Of a stretch of 64,000 bases of DNA, positions 1 to 8,716 are shown piece by piece; position 1 is the first letter of the stretch, and every line of letters begins with the position of its first letter. The position numbers and the translations under genes are program-made. The DNA comes from Blattabacterium sp. (Blatta orientalis) str. Tarazona (GTDB lineage: Bacteria; Bacteroidota; Bacteroidia; Flavobacteriales; Blattabacteriaceae), in contig NC_020195.1 in NCBI RefSeq assembly GCF_000334405.1, positions 558,001 to 622,000 of the forward strand, written 5' to 3'. Under the pieces are notes generated by a model. The model was not told where the DNA came from. It made no database searches and saw only the letters and a list, made by a program, of their open reading frames with translations.

Positions 1-439
1 AGACAATAATAGAAGGTCTATTTAATCTTAGTAAAGCCATCATAACTCCTGGAAGATTTTTATCACATCCAGGTATAGCTATGACTCCATCATAATGATG
101 TGAATCGACCACGGTTTCTATACTATCCGCTATTAATTCTCTGGAAGGAAGTGAATACCTCATCCCAGAGGTTCCCATAGTAATTCCATCACTCACTCCT
201 ATAGTAGTAAATTGAAACCCTATTAAATTTTTATTTATGATCGAAGATTTTATCTTTTTTCCTAGTTGATTCAAATGCATATTACAAGGATTTCCTTCAT
301 ACCAGTTACTAACTATTCCTATTTGAGCTTTACAAAAATCCGTTTCTTTTAACCCTGTGGCATAAAGCATAGCGTGTGAAGCTGGTAAATTAGGTTCTTC
401 CGTAATTTTTCTGCTAAAATTATTAATTCTTTTTTTCAT
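1..439 (-). CDS. ilvD: Dihydroxy-acid dehydratase, N-terminal part (runs off the window)
   Basis: Dehydrates 2,3-dihydroxy-acids to 2-oxo acids in isoleucine and valine synthesis. Only the first ~146 codons are present because the gene crosses the left edge. The translation begins [20 protein letters not shown] and continues with the IlvD landmarks [46 protein letters not shown] and [12 protein letters not shown]; the cysteines in NPCN and GCDK are Fe-S ligands in the family. The ATG at 439 is preceded on the minus strand by a hairpin with a short T run and by a candidate -7 box, so it is probably the first gene of a branched-chain amino acid operon continuing to the left. Identity is secure; the operon is inferred. 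Confidence 0.93.
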   Translation of the reverse strand, partial: MKKRINNFSRKITEEPNLPASHAMLYATGLKETDFCKAQIGIVSNWYEGNPCNMHLNQLGKKIKSSIINKNLIGFQFTTIGVSDGITMGTSGMRYSLPSRELIADSIETVVDSHHYDGVIAIPGCDKNLPGVMMALLRLNRPSIIV

Positions 440-462
440 GAGATGTTTTATAAATCAAAAAG

Positions 463-489
463 CCCTACTGAATCGATTATCAAGTAGGG
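463..489 (-). terminator. Hairpin with short T run just upstream of ilvD (possible attenuator)
   Basis: CCCTACT at 463-469 and AGTAGGG at 483-489 are perfect complements, giving a 7-bp stem with a 13-nt loop. In the minus-strand reading direction the stem is followed by CTTTTT. The ilvD ATG is only 23 nt further on. A terminator placed between a promoter and its own gene suggests attenuation, but I cannot show a competing antiterminator fold. Confidence 0.5.
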
Positions 490-510
490 ATTAAAAAAAA
501 TACTATTCCT

Positions 511-537
511 TTAAGAAAATTTACTTATGCATATCAT
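511..537 (-). CDS. Possible 8-codon leader peptide upstream of ilvD
   Basis: On the minus strand an ATG at 537 opens an eight-codon frame reading MICISKFS and ending in TAA. Two of the eight codons are ATA (Ile), an end product of the pathway ilvD belongs to. The ATG lies 16 nt after a TAnnTTTG box, the spacing seen at other genes here, and the frame is followed by a terminator-like hairpin before ilvD. The layout fits ribosome-mediated attenuation. A frame this short can arise by chance, so this remains tentative. Confidence 0.3.
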   Translation of the reverse strand: MICISKFS

Positions 538-552
538 AAATTATATAATATG

Positions 553-560
553 CAAAAATA
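553..560 (-). promoter_or_regulatory. Candidate -7 box for the ilvD leader
   Basis: The minus strand reads TATTTTTG, matching the Bacteroidota -7 consensus TAnnTTTG. It lies 16 nt before the putative leader ATG and about 114 nt before ilvD. No clear -33 TTTG is visible. A second match sits at 739-746. In DNA this AT-rich, single matches are weak evidence. Confidence 0.35.
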
Positions 561-767
561 TGAAAAAAATCGATTATATAAAATTGTTTTTCCTGTATTT
601 ATTTTTAAAATATAATTGATTTTTCTATTTATTAATGAAAATATTTTAAAGTTTATAATTGAGAATTCGTTTGTATAAAGTATTTTATTATTTCAATAAA
701 AAAACATATTTATTATTGAAATATTTCAATTTTGATATCAAAAATAGATTCAATATTAAAAAAATAA

Positions 768-783
768 ATCTATCCTGATAAAT
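768..783 (-). terminator. Terminator-like hairpin after mnmA
   Basis: Complementary arms 768-774 and 777-783 (one G-U pair) form an AT-rich hairpin starting 11 nt past the mnmA stop. On the minus strand it is followed by TTTATTTTTTT. A hairpin sharing the motif GATAGATTT follows the HD-domain gene at 56632-56651. Confidence 0.5.
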
Positions 784-794
784 ATTATAATAAT

Positions 795-1976
795 TTATGA
801 AATAACTCCTGATCCTATTAATTCTTCATTCAAATACCATACAGCGAATTGTCCTTCGGTAATAGCACATTGTAGAATTTCAAATTCTATAAACATTCCG
901 TTTTTGATTTTGTATAACAAGGCTTTTTGCAAAGGTTGTCTGTAACGAATTCTACAAAAAACCTCCATTTTTTCTCCATTTAATAGAGCTAGATCCTCCC
1001 GAATCCAATGAATGTCTTTTTCCTGAATAAATAAGGATTTTTTATATAAACCTGGATGATTTTTCCCCATCCCTGTATAAACTATATTTTCTTTGATATC
1101 GGTTTCAATCACAAAAAGAGCTTTCTTATATCCTCCTATAGAAATCCCTTTTCGTTGTCCTTTTGTAAAAAATTGAGACCCATGATGATATCCAATTACT
1201 TTTCCATCTGATTTCTGATATTTTTTTCTTTTGGATAAAAAAACATTCTTCTTCCTTTGACAAAAAGGTTTTTTTTTTGGATGATACATTAAAGCGTTTG
1301 AATCAATCATAACGATTTCTCCTCTTTTTGGAAATATTTTTTTTTGAAGAAATCTGGATAATTGAATTTTCCCTACAAAACACAATCCTTGAGAATCTTT
1401 TTTATATGCATTACATAATCTATTTTTTTCCGCTATTTTACGAACTTGATTTTTAGTCAATGTACCTAATGGAAATAGAGATTTTTTCAATTGATATTGT
1501 GTTAACTGACATAAAAAATAGGATTGATCTTTATTAGAATCTTTTCCAACAAGAAGACGATATATGATTTTATTATTTTTTATTAATTTTTTTTTATTAA
1601 CGTAATGACCTGTGGCAATAAAATCAGCCCCTAAATCAATGGATTTTTTCAAAAAAACATTGAATTTTATTTCTCGATTACACAAAATGTCTGGATTAGG
1701 AGTTTTCCCAGATCTATATCCGTCAAACATGTAATTAATAATAGATTCCTCGTATTCTTTTTTCATTTCTACTACTTGAAAAGGAATATTTAAATCTTTA
1801 GCTACTAACAAAGCATCAATACTATCTTCTTTCCAAGTACATTGATTAAAAACAGAATCATCCCAGTTATGCATAAATAAACCGATCACCTCATAACCTT
1901 GTTTTTTGAGAAGTAATGCTGCAACACTAGAATCAACTCCTCCTGAAAGTCCTACTACTACTCTTTTTTTTTGCAT
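795..1976 (-). CDS. mnmA: tRNA-specific 2-thiouridylase MnmA
   Basis: Thiolates U34 of Lys, Glu and Gln tRNAs using a sulfur relay and ATP. The 393-residue protein has the N-terminal PP-loop SGGVDSS (residues 11-17), the segment PNPDILCN with the first catalytic cysteine at C99, ATGHY near 121-125, GKDSNKDQSYFL near 144-155, and the second active-site cysteine in QGLCF (C199). The C-terminal part is the usual beta-barrel, ending GSGVIS. Length is normal. It stands alone: a terminator-like hairpin follows, and a 93-bp gap separates it from dnaJ upstream. The start is ATG; CAAAAATG at 1990-1997 is an imperfect -7 match. Confidence 0.96.
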   Translation of the reverse strand: MQKKRVVVGLSGGVDSSVAALLLKKQGYEVIGLFMHNWDDSVFNQCTWKEDSIDALLVAKDLNIPFQVVEMKKEYEESIINYMFDGYRSGKTPNPDILCNREIKFNVFLKKSIDLGADFIATGHYVNKKKLIKNNKIIYRLLVGKDSNKDQSYFLCQLTQYQLKKSLFPLGTLTKNQVRKIAEKNRLCNAYKKDSQGLCFVGKIQLSRFLQKKIFPKRGEIVMIDSNALMYHPKKKPFCQRKKNVFLSKRKKYQKSDGKVIGYHHGSQFFTKGQRKGISIGGYKKALFVIETDIKENIVYTGMGKNHPGLYKKSLFIQEKDIHWIREDLALLNGEKMEVFCRIRYRQPLQKALLYKIKNGMFIEFEILQCAITEGQFAVWYLNEELIGSGVIS

Positions 1977-2069
1977 CAGAATAAAAAGACAAAAATGGAG
2001 TTTTCATAAAGAATAGATTTTTTTTGTAAAGTTTAAAGGAGCACATAGGGTTTGAAAAAAAAATATAAT

Positions 2070-3188
2070 TTAAGAAAACATTTCTCGAACACGATCAAAA
2101 AAAGATTTTTCTGAATTTCCAGGATGAGGGAGAAAATTTTCATTTTTTCTCATTTTTTCAAAGAATTTTCTCTGTTCTTCATTGATTTTTCTTGGAGTCC
2201 AAACGTTCACGTGAATAAAAAGACTTCCATATCCATATCCTTCAATATTAGGTAATCCCTTATTTTTTAATCTGAGAGTTTTTCCTGATTGTGTTCCTGG
2301 ATCTATTTTAATACGGGCTTTTCCACTAATGGTAGGAACCTCTTTTGAGACTCCTAATATCGCGTCTGGGAATGAAATATATAAATCATAATGAAGATTA
2401 CAGCCTTCTCTTTTTAATTTTGGATGAGGAATTTCTTCAATTAATACAATTAAATCTCCGGAAATTCCGTCAAATGGAGCTTCATTTCCCTTTCCAGAAA
2501 CTTTAAGTTGAATTCCCTCTGTCAGCCCTGCAGGTATTTGTATATTTACTAGTTCTTCTTCTTTAATTAATCCATGTTTATTAGCGCCAAAAGGGATATT
2601 ATCAATACTTTTTCCAGTTCCAGAACATATGGAACATTGAGAAGTTGTTTGCATTCTCCCTAAAATGGTATTAGCTATACGGGTAATTTGACCCGTTCCA
2701 TTGCAAGAAGTGCAATTTTTAAAGTGAACGCCACTAGCTACTTTCAATCTTTTTACTTTTACTTTTTTTTCTATTCCATTAGCTATTTCTTCTAAGGTAA
2801 GTTTTACTCTGATTCTCAAATCGCTTCCTTTAATAGTTCTATTTCGTGTTGATTTTCCAAATCCAAAACCAGAAAATCCCTCTCCAAAGGCATCCGCAAA
2901 AATATCTCCAAAATTTGCAAAAATATCTTCCATATTCATTCCAGATCCAGAACTACTTCCTTTAACACCGGCATGTCCAAATTTGTCATAACGTTGTCTT
3001 TTTTCCGGATTGCTTAATACTTCATAAGCTTCAGCCGCTTCTTTGAATTTTTCTTCTGCTTTCTTTTTATTATCCGGATTTTTATCTGGATGATATTTAA
3101 TGGCTAATTTTCGATAAGCTTTTTTAATTTCTTCTGAAGAAGCGTTTCTAGAAACACCTAATACTTCGTAATAATCTTTTTTCACCAT
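2070..3188 (-). CDS. dnaJ: Chaperone DnaJ (short zinc domain)
   Basis: Hsp40 co-chaperone that stimulates DnaK ATPase and delivers clients. The J domain covers residues 1-70 with HPD at 33-35, followed by a Gly/Phe-rich linker (about 75-112). Only two CxxCxGxG motifs are present, CTSCNGTG at 159-166 and CSICSGTG at 185-192, instead of the four in E. coli DnaJ, so one zinc site rather than two is expected. As far as I recall the two-motif form is common in Flavobacteriia, so it is probably a lineage trait. The C-terminal substrate-binding domains are intact. It sits 15 bp downstream of grpE, presumably as one transcript. Confidence 0.95.
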   Translation of the reverse strand: MVKKDYYEVLGVSRNASSEEIKKAYRKLAIKYHPDKNPDNKKKAEEKFKEAAEAYEVLSNPEKRQRYDKFGHAGVKGSSSGSGMNMEDIFANFGDIFADAFGEGFSGFGFGKSTRNRTIKGSDLRIRVKLTLEEIANGIEKKVKVKRLKVASGVHFKNCTSCNGTGQITRIANTILGRMQTTSQCSICSGTGKSIDNIPFGANKHGLIKEEELVNIQIPAGLTEGIQLKVSGKGNEAPFDGISGDLIVLIEEIPHPKLKREGCNLHYDLYISFPDAILGVSKEVPTISGKARIKIDPGTQSGKTLRLKNKGLPNIEGYGYGSLFIHVNVWTPRKINEEQRKFFEKMRKNENFLPHPGNSEKSFFDRVREMFS

Positions 3189-3203
3189 GAAGATAAAAGT
3201 TAA

Positions 3204-3755
3204 TTATTTTCCAGTAATAACTTTGGCATGTCGTATAACTCTTTCCTGTAGGATATATCCAGATTCTATAATTTCCATAATCTTTCCTTTTAAATTTTCT
3301 GTTGTAGCTGGAATTTGTGTAATGGCCTCATGGAAATCAGTATTAAAATCATCTCCTTTTTTGATTTTTATTTTATTCAATCCTTTTTCTTTTAAAATTT
3401 TTATGAGTTTTTCCTGTATTAGAGATACTCCTTGAATGAGAGCTTCGTCTTTTGATTTTTTCAGCTCTTTAAGTCCTCTTTCAAAATCATCTAAAATAGG
3501 GATTAAATCTATAATAATTTGTTGATGAGCAGATCTAAAAAGATCAAATCTTTCTTTTTGAATACGTTTTTTATAATTTTCAAATTCTGCAAAAAGACGT
3601 AAAAATTTATCTTTTTCTTTTTCCAATTTTTCTTTAAAAATTTCTACTTCTTTTAATGAATGTTCTGTTTTTTCTTGACAAGAATTTTCCATTTCAGATA
3701 GATCTAAAGGATTCTTTTCATTCTGAGAATCAGTATTTTTTTGATTGATATTCAT
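3204..3755 (-). CDS. grpE: Nucleotide exchange factor GrpE
   Basis: Releases ADP from DnaK and partners with the adjacent DnaJ. The 183-residue protein has an acidic, low-complexity N-terminus, a long charged helix (about 35-90) typical of the GrpE dimerisation coiled coil, and the C-terminal beta domain with NTDFHEAITQIP and the terminal VIRHAKVITGK, close to the family signature. The ATG at 3755 starts a grpE-dnaJ pair. A perfect 21-bp inverted repeat lies 65 bp upstream (3820-3840) and could be an operator or the terminator of trpS. Confidence 0.94.
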   Translation of the reverse strand: MNINQKNTDSQNEKNPLDLSEMENSCQEKTEHSLKEVEIFKEKLEKEKDKFLRLFAEFENYKKRIQKERFDLFRSAHQQIIIDLIPILDDFERGLKELKKSKDEALIQGVSLIQEKLIKILKEKGLNKIKIKKGDDFNTDFHEAITQIPATTENLKGKIMEIIESGYILQERVIRHAKVITGK

Positions 3756-3819
3756 AACATAAAAAATATTTAGAAAACAATTCTATGCTCTAGAAGCAAA
3801 AGATTTGCCATGTTTTATA

Positions 3820-3840
3820 ATTGTGTCATTATGACACAAT
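3820..3840. promoter_or_regulatory. Perfect 21-bp inverted repeat between trpS and grpE
   Basis: Two 10-base arms (ATTGTGTCAT and its exact complement) flank a single central base. The repeat begins 9 bp past the trpS stop and ends 65 bp before the grpE ATG. There is no T run on either side, so it does not look like a standard intrinsic terminator. An operator upstream of the heat-shock pair is the alternative. It is not the CIRCE sequence. Confidence 0.5.
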
Positions 3841-3848
3841 GTAAAATC

Positions 3849-4832
3849 TTAAAATAAAGAATTAAATTTGAAAGTTTTTCGAATCTTATTTAATCTTTCA
3901 TAAGCTATATTTCTTGCTTTTTTAGCTCCTAAATAAAAAATACGATCTAATAAAGATTTATTCTTTACAAGAGAAGAAAATTTCATCCTTTCAGATGAAA
4001 ATCTTTTTAGAATACACTCATACAATTCTTTTTTAGCCTCTAAATATCCATATCCTCCCTTTATATATTTTTTTTTCATTTCTTCTACTCTATCAAGTGG
4101 AGCTAACAATCTATACAAAGCCATTATACAATCTTTATCCGGATTTTTTTTTTCTTTTAAAGATTTATTATCCGTATGAATGCTCATAATTTGTTTTTTT
4201 AGAATTTCATCTGAAGAAAAAATATTAATCCAATTTTTTTTTGATTTACTCATTTTTTTTCCATCTGTCCCAGGAACTAATCCAGTTTCTATTGGGATGA
4301 AAGCTTTAGGTAAAACAAATAGTTTTTGACCTATTTTTTTATTTAAACGACTGGCTATATAGCGTGTTATTTCTATATGTTGTAACTGATCTTTTCCTAC
4401 GGGAATGACTTCTGCATTGTAAAGCAATATATCAGCTGCCATTAACATAGGATATGTAAACAAACCTACATTAATTTTCTCTTTCAGATTGATTTTTCTT
4501 TTGAAAGAATGAGCTAATGTAAGTCTTTGATAAGGAAAAAAACAATTAAAATACCAAGCTAATTCAGTTACTTCGGAAACATCCGACTGTCTATAAAATA
4601 TGCTTTTTTCTGTATTTAAACCAAAAGATAACCATGCTGCCGCAATTTGATAAGTATTATCACGGATAGTTTCCAGATCTTTCATTTGTATCAGTGAATG
4701 TAAATCTGCCACAAATATAAACGAAGAGTATTTTGAATTATTAGCCATATTTATAGATGGAATTATCACTCCCAAAATATTCCCTAAATGAGGAGTTCCT
4801 GTACTTTGAATTCCTGTTAATATTTTTTTCAT
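3849..4832 (-). CDS. trpS: Tryptophanyl-tRNA synthetase
   Basis: Class Ic synthetase charging tRNA-Trp. The 327-residue protein carries the HIGH-like motif in TGTPHLGN (residues 11-18), the TrpRS signature VADLHSLIQM near 41-50, PVGKDQLQHIE near 144-154, and KMSKS at 193-197. Length is normal. It is probably transcribed alone: the atp operon ends at 4915 upstream, a TACATTTG box lies at 4874-4881, and an inverted repeat follows the stop. Confidence 0.96.
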   Translation of the reverse strand: MKKILTGIQSTGTPHLGNILGVIIPSINMANNSKYSSFIFVADLHSLIQMKDLETIRDNTYQIAAAWLSFGLNTEKSIFYRQSDVSEVTELAWYFNCFFPYQRLTLAHSFKRKINLKEKINVGLFTYPMLMAADILLYNAEVIPVGKDQLQHIEITRYIASRLNKKIGQKLFVLPKAFIPIETGLVPGTDGKKMSKSKKNWINIFSSDEILKKQIMSIHTDNKSLKEKKNPDKDCIMALYRLLAPLDRVEEMKKKYIKGGYGYLEAKKELYECILKRFSSERMKFSSLVKNKSLLDRIFYLGAKKARNIAYERLNKIRKTFKFNSLF

Positions 4833-4873
4833 AATTTTTTTTATGTTGAATAAAAAACCTTATTACTTAACAA

Positions 4874-4881
4874 CAAATGTA
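4874..4881 (-). promoter_or_regulatory. Candidate -7 box for trpS
   Basis: The minus strand reads TACATTTG, an exact TAnnTTTG match 42 nt before the trpS ATG, between the end of the atp operon and trpS. No good -33 element is visible. Confidence 0.35.
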
Positions 4882-4891
4882 ATCAATAAAC

Positions 4892-4908
4892 GGAATGTCC
4901 TTCACTCC
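4892..4908 (-). terminator. Possible terminator of the atp operon
   Basis: On the minus strand GGAGTG and CATTCC pair over 6 bp (one G-U) around a 5-nt loop, 6 nt past the atpG stop, followed by GTTTATTG. The stem is short and the T run poor, but the position fits the end of the operon. Confidence 0.35.
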
Positions 4909-4914
4909 CATTAA

Positions 4915-5811
4915 TTAATTAGTTTCACTTAAAGCTTCTAATCCACTAATAATTTCAAGTATTTCCTTAGTAATGGAAGTTTGTCTTTCTTTATTATAAT
5001 TCAACATAAGATTCTTTTTAATGTCAGAGGCACTTTCTGTAGCTTTATGCATAGACATCATACGTGCAGTATGTTCTGAAGTAGATGATTCTAATATACT
5101 TTTAAATAGTTTCACACTAAGAAATTTAGGAATAATATAATCCAAAATTTCTTCTTTAGATGGTTCTAAAATAGAATAATTAGATGATTTTTTTGAGGAT
5201 TTATTTTCAAAATTTGTAAAAATAATTGGAAAAAATTGTTCTATAATTATTTCTTGAAAAAATGAATTTTTTAGATGGTTGTAAATCAAATATATCGAAT
5301 GAAATTTTTTGGAAAAAAAATCTTCAATTAATTCTTTTACAAAAATGATTACATCTTTATATTTATAAGTAAAATTATTTGGTATTTTTTTTTTTTTCTT
5401 ATACATATTATATTTTCTCGATAAAAAATCAAATCCTTTTTTTCCGATAGAAAAAAAAATACAATCTTTTTTCAAATAACCGTTTTCTTGAATATATCTA
5501 TGAATTTTATCAAAAATTAAGGAATTGAAAGCTCCACATAATCCACGATTAGAAGTTATGACTATAAACAATTTCTTTTTTCCTGAAGAAAAAAAATATT
5601 TGTTATCCTGAATATTTTCTAATTTATCATGGAATGATAACAGAAAATGTTGAAATAATTGCTCTATAGATTCTGAGTATCTTTTTATATGTAAAAGCAA
5701 TTCTTTGGATTTTCGTAATTTCACGATAGAAATCATTTTCATAGCTTCCGTTGTTTTTACAACGGAATCTATAGATAAAATTCTTTTTTTGATTTCTTTT
5801 GGATTAGACAT
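4915..5811 (-). CDS. atpG: ATP synthase F1 subunit gamma
   Basis: Central rotor shaft of F1. The chosen ATG at 5811 gives MSNPKEIKKRI, aligning with the usual gamma start; ten upstream codons in frame would overlap the end of atpA. The resulting 298-residue protein has the N-terminal helix with VVKTTEAMKMIS, the conserved TSNRGLCGAFN, and the C-terminal helix with ESSTSEHTARMMSMHKAT near 240-265, all diagnostic. The middle is lysine- and asparagine-rich, as expected at this base composition. It is the last gene of the atpBEFHAG operon; atpD and atpC are not here, which agrees with the split atp operons of Bacteroidota. Confidence 0.95.
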   Translation of the reverse strand: MSNPKEIKKRILSIDSVVKTTEAMKMISIVKLRKSKELLLHIKRYSESIEQLFQHFLLSFHDKLENIQDNKYFFSSGKKKLFIVITSNRGLCGAFNSLIFDKIHRYIQENGYLKKDCIFFSIGKKGFDFLSRKYNMYKKKKKIPNNFTYKYKDVIIFVKELIEDFFSKKFHSIYLIYNHLKNSFFQEIIIEQFFPIIFTNFENKSSKKSSNYSILEPSKEEILDYIIPKFLSVKLFKSILESSTSEHTARMMSMHKATESASDIKKNLMLNYNKERQTSITKEILEIISGLEALSETN

Positions 5812-5821
5812 AAAAGTTCTC

Positions 5822-7402
5822 TTAAGAAGAATATTTTTCACTTAGTTCCATGGCGACTCTTTCCAGAATTTCAGCTAATTTTTTGTTGAAAATCCCTTCT
5901 TTCAAATCTTTCAATAATTCTTGGTGTTTTTCATTTAAATAAAAAAGATATTCCTTTTCAAAAGAGGATATTTTTTCAATAGGTACTTTTTTCAAAAAAT
6001 TTTTAGTTCCAGCATAAATAATAGCAATCTGATCGGATATATTATATGGAGAATGAGGAGGTTGTTTTAATATTTCTATGTTTCTTCTTCCCTTCTCTAT
6101 AATTTCCATAGTTATAGGATCTAATTCAGAACCAAATTTTGAAAAAGATTCTAATTCTCGAAATTGAGCCTGGTCTAATTTCAAAGTTCCAGATATTTTT
6201 CTCATAGATTGAATTTGAGCAGAACCTCCTACCCGGGAAACAGAAATACTTTCATTAATTGCAGGACGTACTCCAGAATGAAATAGATCTTTTTCTAAAA
6301 AAATTTGTCCATCTGTTATAGAAATGACATTGGTAGGAATATAAGAAGAAACATCTCCAGATTGTGTTTCAATAATAGGAAGTGCGGTTAAAGAACCTCC
6401 ACCTTTTACATATTCTTTGATAGATTCTGGAATATCGTTCATTTTTTGAGCTATTTTTGTATCTTTTATTATTTTAGCTGCGCGTTCTAATAATCTAGAA
6501 TGCAAATAGAAAACATCTCCTGGATATGCTTCTCTGCCAGGAGGACGTCGTAATAACAAAGATACTTCCCTATAAGAAACAGCTTGTTTGGATAGATCAT
6601 CATAAATTACCAAAGAAGAACGACCCGTATCACGAAAGTATTCTCCAATAGCCGTACCAGAAAACGGAGCAAACACTTGTATAGCTGCTGGATCAGAAGC
6701 ATTTGCTGCGACTATAACTGTATAGGACATGGCTCCTTTATCCTCTAAAGTTTTCGTGATTCTGGCTATGGTAGATCCTTTTTGGCTTATAGCTACATAA
6801 ATACAATAAACTTGTTTATCTGTATTATACAATTCTTTCTGATTGAGAATAGTATCAATGGCTATAGTAGTCTTCCCTGTTTGTCTATCTCCAATAATTA
6901 ATTCTCTTTGTCCTCTTCCTATAGGAATCATAGCATCTATAAATTTAATTCCTGTTTGAAGAGGTTCTTTTACAGGTTCTCTATAAATAACACCTGGAGC
7001 TTTTCTTTCCAAGGGCATATCAAATAATTGCCCTTCTATAGGGCCTTTTCCATCAATCGGATTTCCTAATACATCCACTACGCGACCTAGCATCCCCTCT
7101 CCAACTGGAAGAGAAAGAACCTTCCCTGTACGCTTTACAATGTCTCCTTCTTTGACATCTTTAGAGGAATTTACTAAGACGATACTTACATGATCTTCTT
7201 CCAAATTCAAGGCTATTCCTTTTATTCCAGTATGAAATTCCACTATTTCTCCAGAAAATACAGAATTCAATCCAACAGATCTAGCTACCCCATCTCCTAC
7301 TTGAACAATAACCCCGGATTCAGATAATTTCGACTCATATTGAAAATCAGATAATTGTCTTTTAAGAATCGATGATATTTCAGAATATTTTAAATCGGAC
7401 AT
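5822..7402 (-). CDS. atpA: ATP synthase F1 subunit alpha
   Basis: Non-catalytic nucleotide-binding subunit of F1. The 526-residue protein has the beta-barrel domain (about 25-95), Walker A GDRQTGKT at 171-178, IYDDLSKQA, the family signature near [17 protein letters not shown], and the C-terminal helical domain. It is the best-conserved gene of the operon. Its stop is 10 bp upstream of the atpG ATG and its own ATG is 13 bp after the atpH stop, so translation is probably coupled. Confidence 0.98.
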   Translation of the reverse strand: MSDLKYSEISSILKRQLSDFQYESKLSESGVIVQVGDGVARSVGLNSVFSGEIVEFHTGIKGIALNLEEDHVSIVLVNSSKDVKEGDIVKRTGKVLSLPVGEGMLGRVVDVLGNPIDGKGPIEGQLFDMPLERKAPGVIYREPVKEPLQTGIKFIDAMIPIGRGQRELIIGDRQTGKTTIAIDTILNQKELYNTDKQVYCIYVAISQKGSTIARITKTLEDKGAMSYTVIVAANASDPAAIQVFAPFSGTAIGEYFRDTGRSSLVIYDDLSKQAVSYREVSLLLRRPPGREAYPGDVFYLHSRLLERAAKIIKDTKIAQKMNDIPESIKEYVKGGGSLTALPIIETQSGDVSSYIPTNVISITDGQIFLEKDLFHSGVRPAINESISVSRVGGSAQIQSMRKISGTLKLDQAQFRELESFSKFGSELDPITMEIIEKGRRNIEILKQPPHSPYNISDQIAIIYAGTKNFLKKVPIEKISSFEKEYLFYLNEKHQELLKDLKEGIFNKKLAEILERVAMELSEKYSS

Positions 7403-7415
7403 GAAAATAAATGCT

Positions 7416-7970
7416 TTAAACTGAATTTTTCAATAGTTTTTGAATACTAAATAATTGTCCCTTCACACTAAAATCCCATTCTTTGTATCCTATACGAAGC
7501 AAAAAACCTCCAAGAATGGATTCATCTATTTTATTAATAATCTGATATTTTTTATTATTTTTTTTTGATTCTAAAGAAATGATTTTATTTATAATAATTT
7601 TTTGAAGATCCATTCTTAATGGAAAAGCAGAAATAAGGGAGCATTTTAACAATCCTTTTTTTTCCTGATAAATTTTTTGATATTCCAAAAAAATCTTTTT
7701 GGAAAGATGTTCTCTTTTTCGTGCTGTTAAAATTTTTATAAAATGAAAAATAAAAGGATCGAAAGGATAGAAAATTTTTTCTAAAATTTTTATTTTCCTT
7801 GCAGGACTTAACAAAGAGGTACACAAAACCTTATTCAACTCAATGTTTTTAGATAAGAGGAAGGATATTTTTTTAATTTTATGATAAGTAGAATCTCTTT
7901 TCTCGTTATTCATCAAATGCTCAAAAAGAACTTTAGCATAATGTCTAGTCACTTTTTTTTTCGAAAACAT
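7416..7970 (-). CDS. atpH: ATP synthase F1 subunit delta
   Basis: Peripheral-stalk subunit that fixes the F1 head to subunit b. The 184-residue lysine-rich protein is poorly conserved, but it has the right length, lies between atpF and atpA as expected, and ends with the typical delta C-terminal region: [21 protein letters not shown] sequence (here [17 protein letters not shown]), then [16 protein letters not shown]. It is separated from atpF by only 2 bp. Confidence 0.93.
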   Translation of the reverse strand: MFSKKKVTRHYAKVLFEHLMNNEKRDSTYHKIKKISFLLSKNIELNKVLCTSLLSPARKIKILEKIFYPFDPFIFHFIKILTARKREHLSKKIFLEYQKIYQEKKGLLKCSLISAFPLRMDLQKIIINKIISLESKKNNKKYQIINKIDESILGGFLLRIGYKEWDFSVKGQLFSIQKLLKNSV

Positions 7971-7972
7971 TT

Positions 7973-8464
7973 TTATAATTTGTTTACTAATTCTTTGATC
8001 AATTTTTCTTGTTTATTCGTTTTTTGATTTGGATCCAACTCTTTCTTTAAGATTTTTTCGGCAATTATTATGGAAATATCCCCTATTTGATCTTTCAATT
8101 CCTGTATGGCCATTTTTCTCTCTCCCTGCATAATTTTTTTGTCTCTTCTATAAGCTTTTTTTCTCCAAACACCTTCTTCTATAGCTTTATGTTTTATTTT
8201 TTCTCTAATTTGAATGGCCTCTTCCAAAATTCTATCTCTTTTTATGCGAGTTTCTTTCAAAATTTGATTTTTTTTATTTTCTACCATTTTCAATTCCTTT
8301 TGAACTAAATCAGCCTTTTCTATAGAAATTCTAATTTTTTCCTCTCTTTGATCAATGAATTTCATAATTGGTTTCCACGCATATTTGGAAAGAAAGGAGA
8401 TCAATATCAGAAATATTATTGTCTGCCAAACAATTAAACCGATAGAAGGAGTAACCAAATCCAT
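7973..8464 (-). CDS. atpF: ATP synthase Fo subunit b
   Basis: Peripheral-stalk subunit. The 163-residue protein has one N-terminal membrane helix (about 10-27, IGLIVWQTIIFLILISFLS) followed by a long charged coiled coil, KPIMKFIDQREEKIRISIEK onward, the standard architecture of subunit b. It begins MDLVTPSIGLIVWQ as flavobacterial b subunits do. It lies between atpE (9 bp upstream) and atpH. Confidence 0.95.
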   Translation of the reverse strand: MDLVTPSIGLIVWQTIIFLILISFLSKYAWKPIMKFIDQREEKIRISIEKADLVQKELKMVENKKNQILKETRIKRDRILEEAIQIREKIKHKAIEEGVWRKKAYRRDKKIMQGERKMAIQELKDQIGDISIIIAEKILKKELDPNQKTNKQEKLIKELVNKL

Positions 8465-8473
8465 TACAAAAAC

Positions 8474-8701
8474 TTATTTAAACACAGCTAATAAAGCGGT
8501 TACTATTCCAAACAGAGCGGCTCCTTCAATAAGAGCTGCAGCAACAATCATGGCATTTTGTATCTTTCCTGAAGCTTCAGGTTGTCTAGCAATAGCATCC
8601 ATGGCTGAACTTCCAATTTTCCCAATTCCTAAACCAGCTCCTATTACAGCAATTCCAGCACCTAAAGCGGCTAAACCTGAATAAATTAAATTTATATCCA
8701 T
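8474..8701 (-). CDS. atpE: ATP synthase Fo subunit c
   Basis: Forms the proton-translocating ring in the membrane. The 75-residue protein is two hydrophobic helices joined by the polar loop ARQPEASGK (residues 38-46). The ion-binding carboxylate is E59 in AALIEGAAL. The residue after it is Gly rather than Ser/Thr, so the sodium-type signature is absent and proton coupling is expected. The Gly-rich first helix (GAGIAVIGAGLGIG) is canonical. Confidence 0.97.
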   Translation of the reverse strand: MDINLIYSGLAALGAGIAVIGAGLGIGKIGSSAMDAIARQPEASGKIQNAMIVAAALIEGAALFGIVTALLAVFK

Positions 8702-8716
8702 AATGATAATATTATT

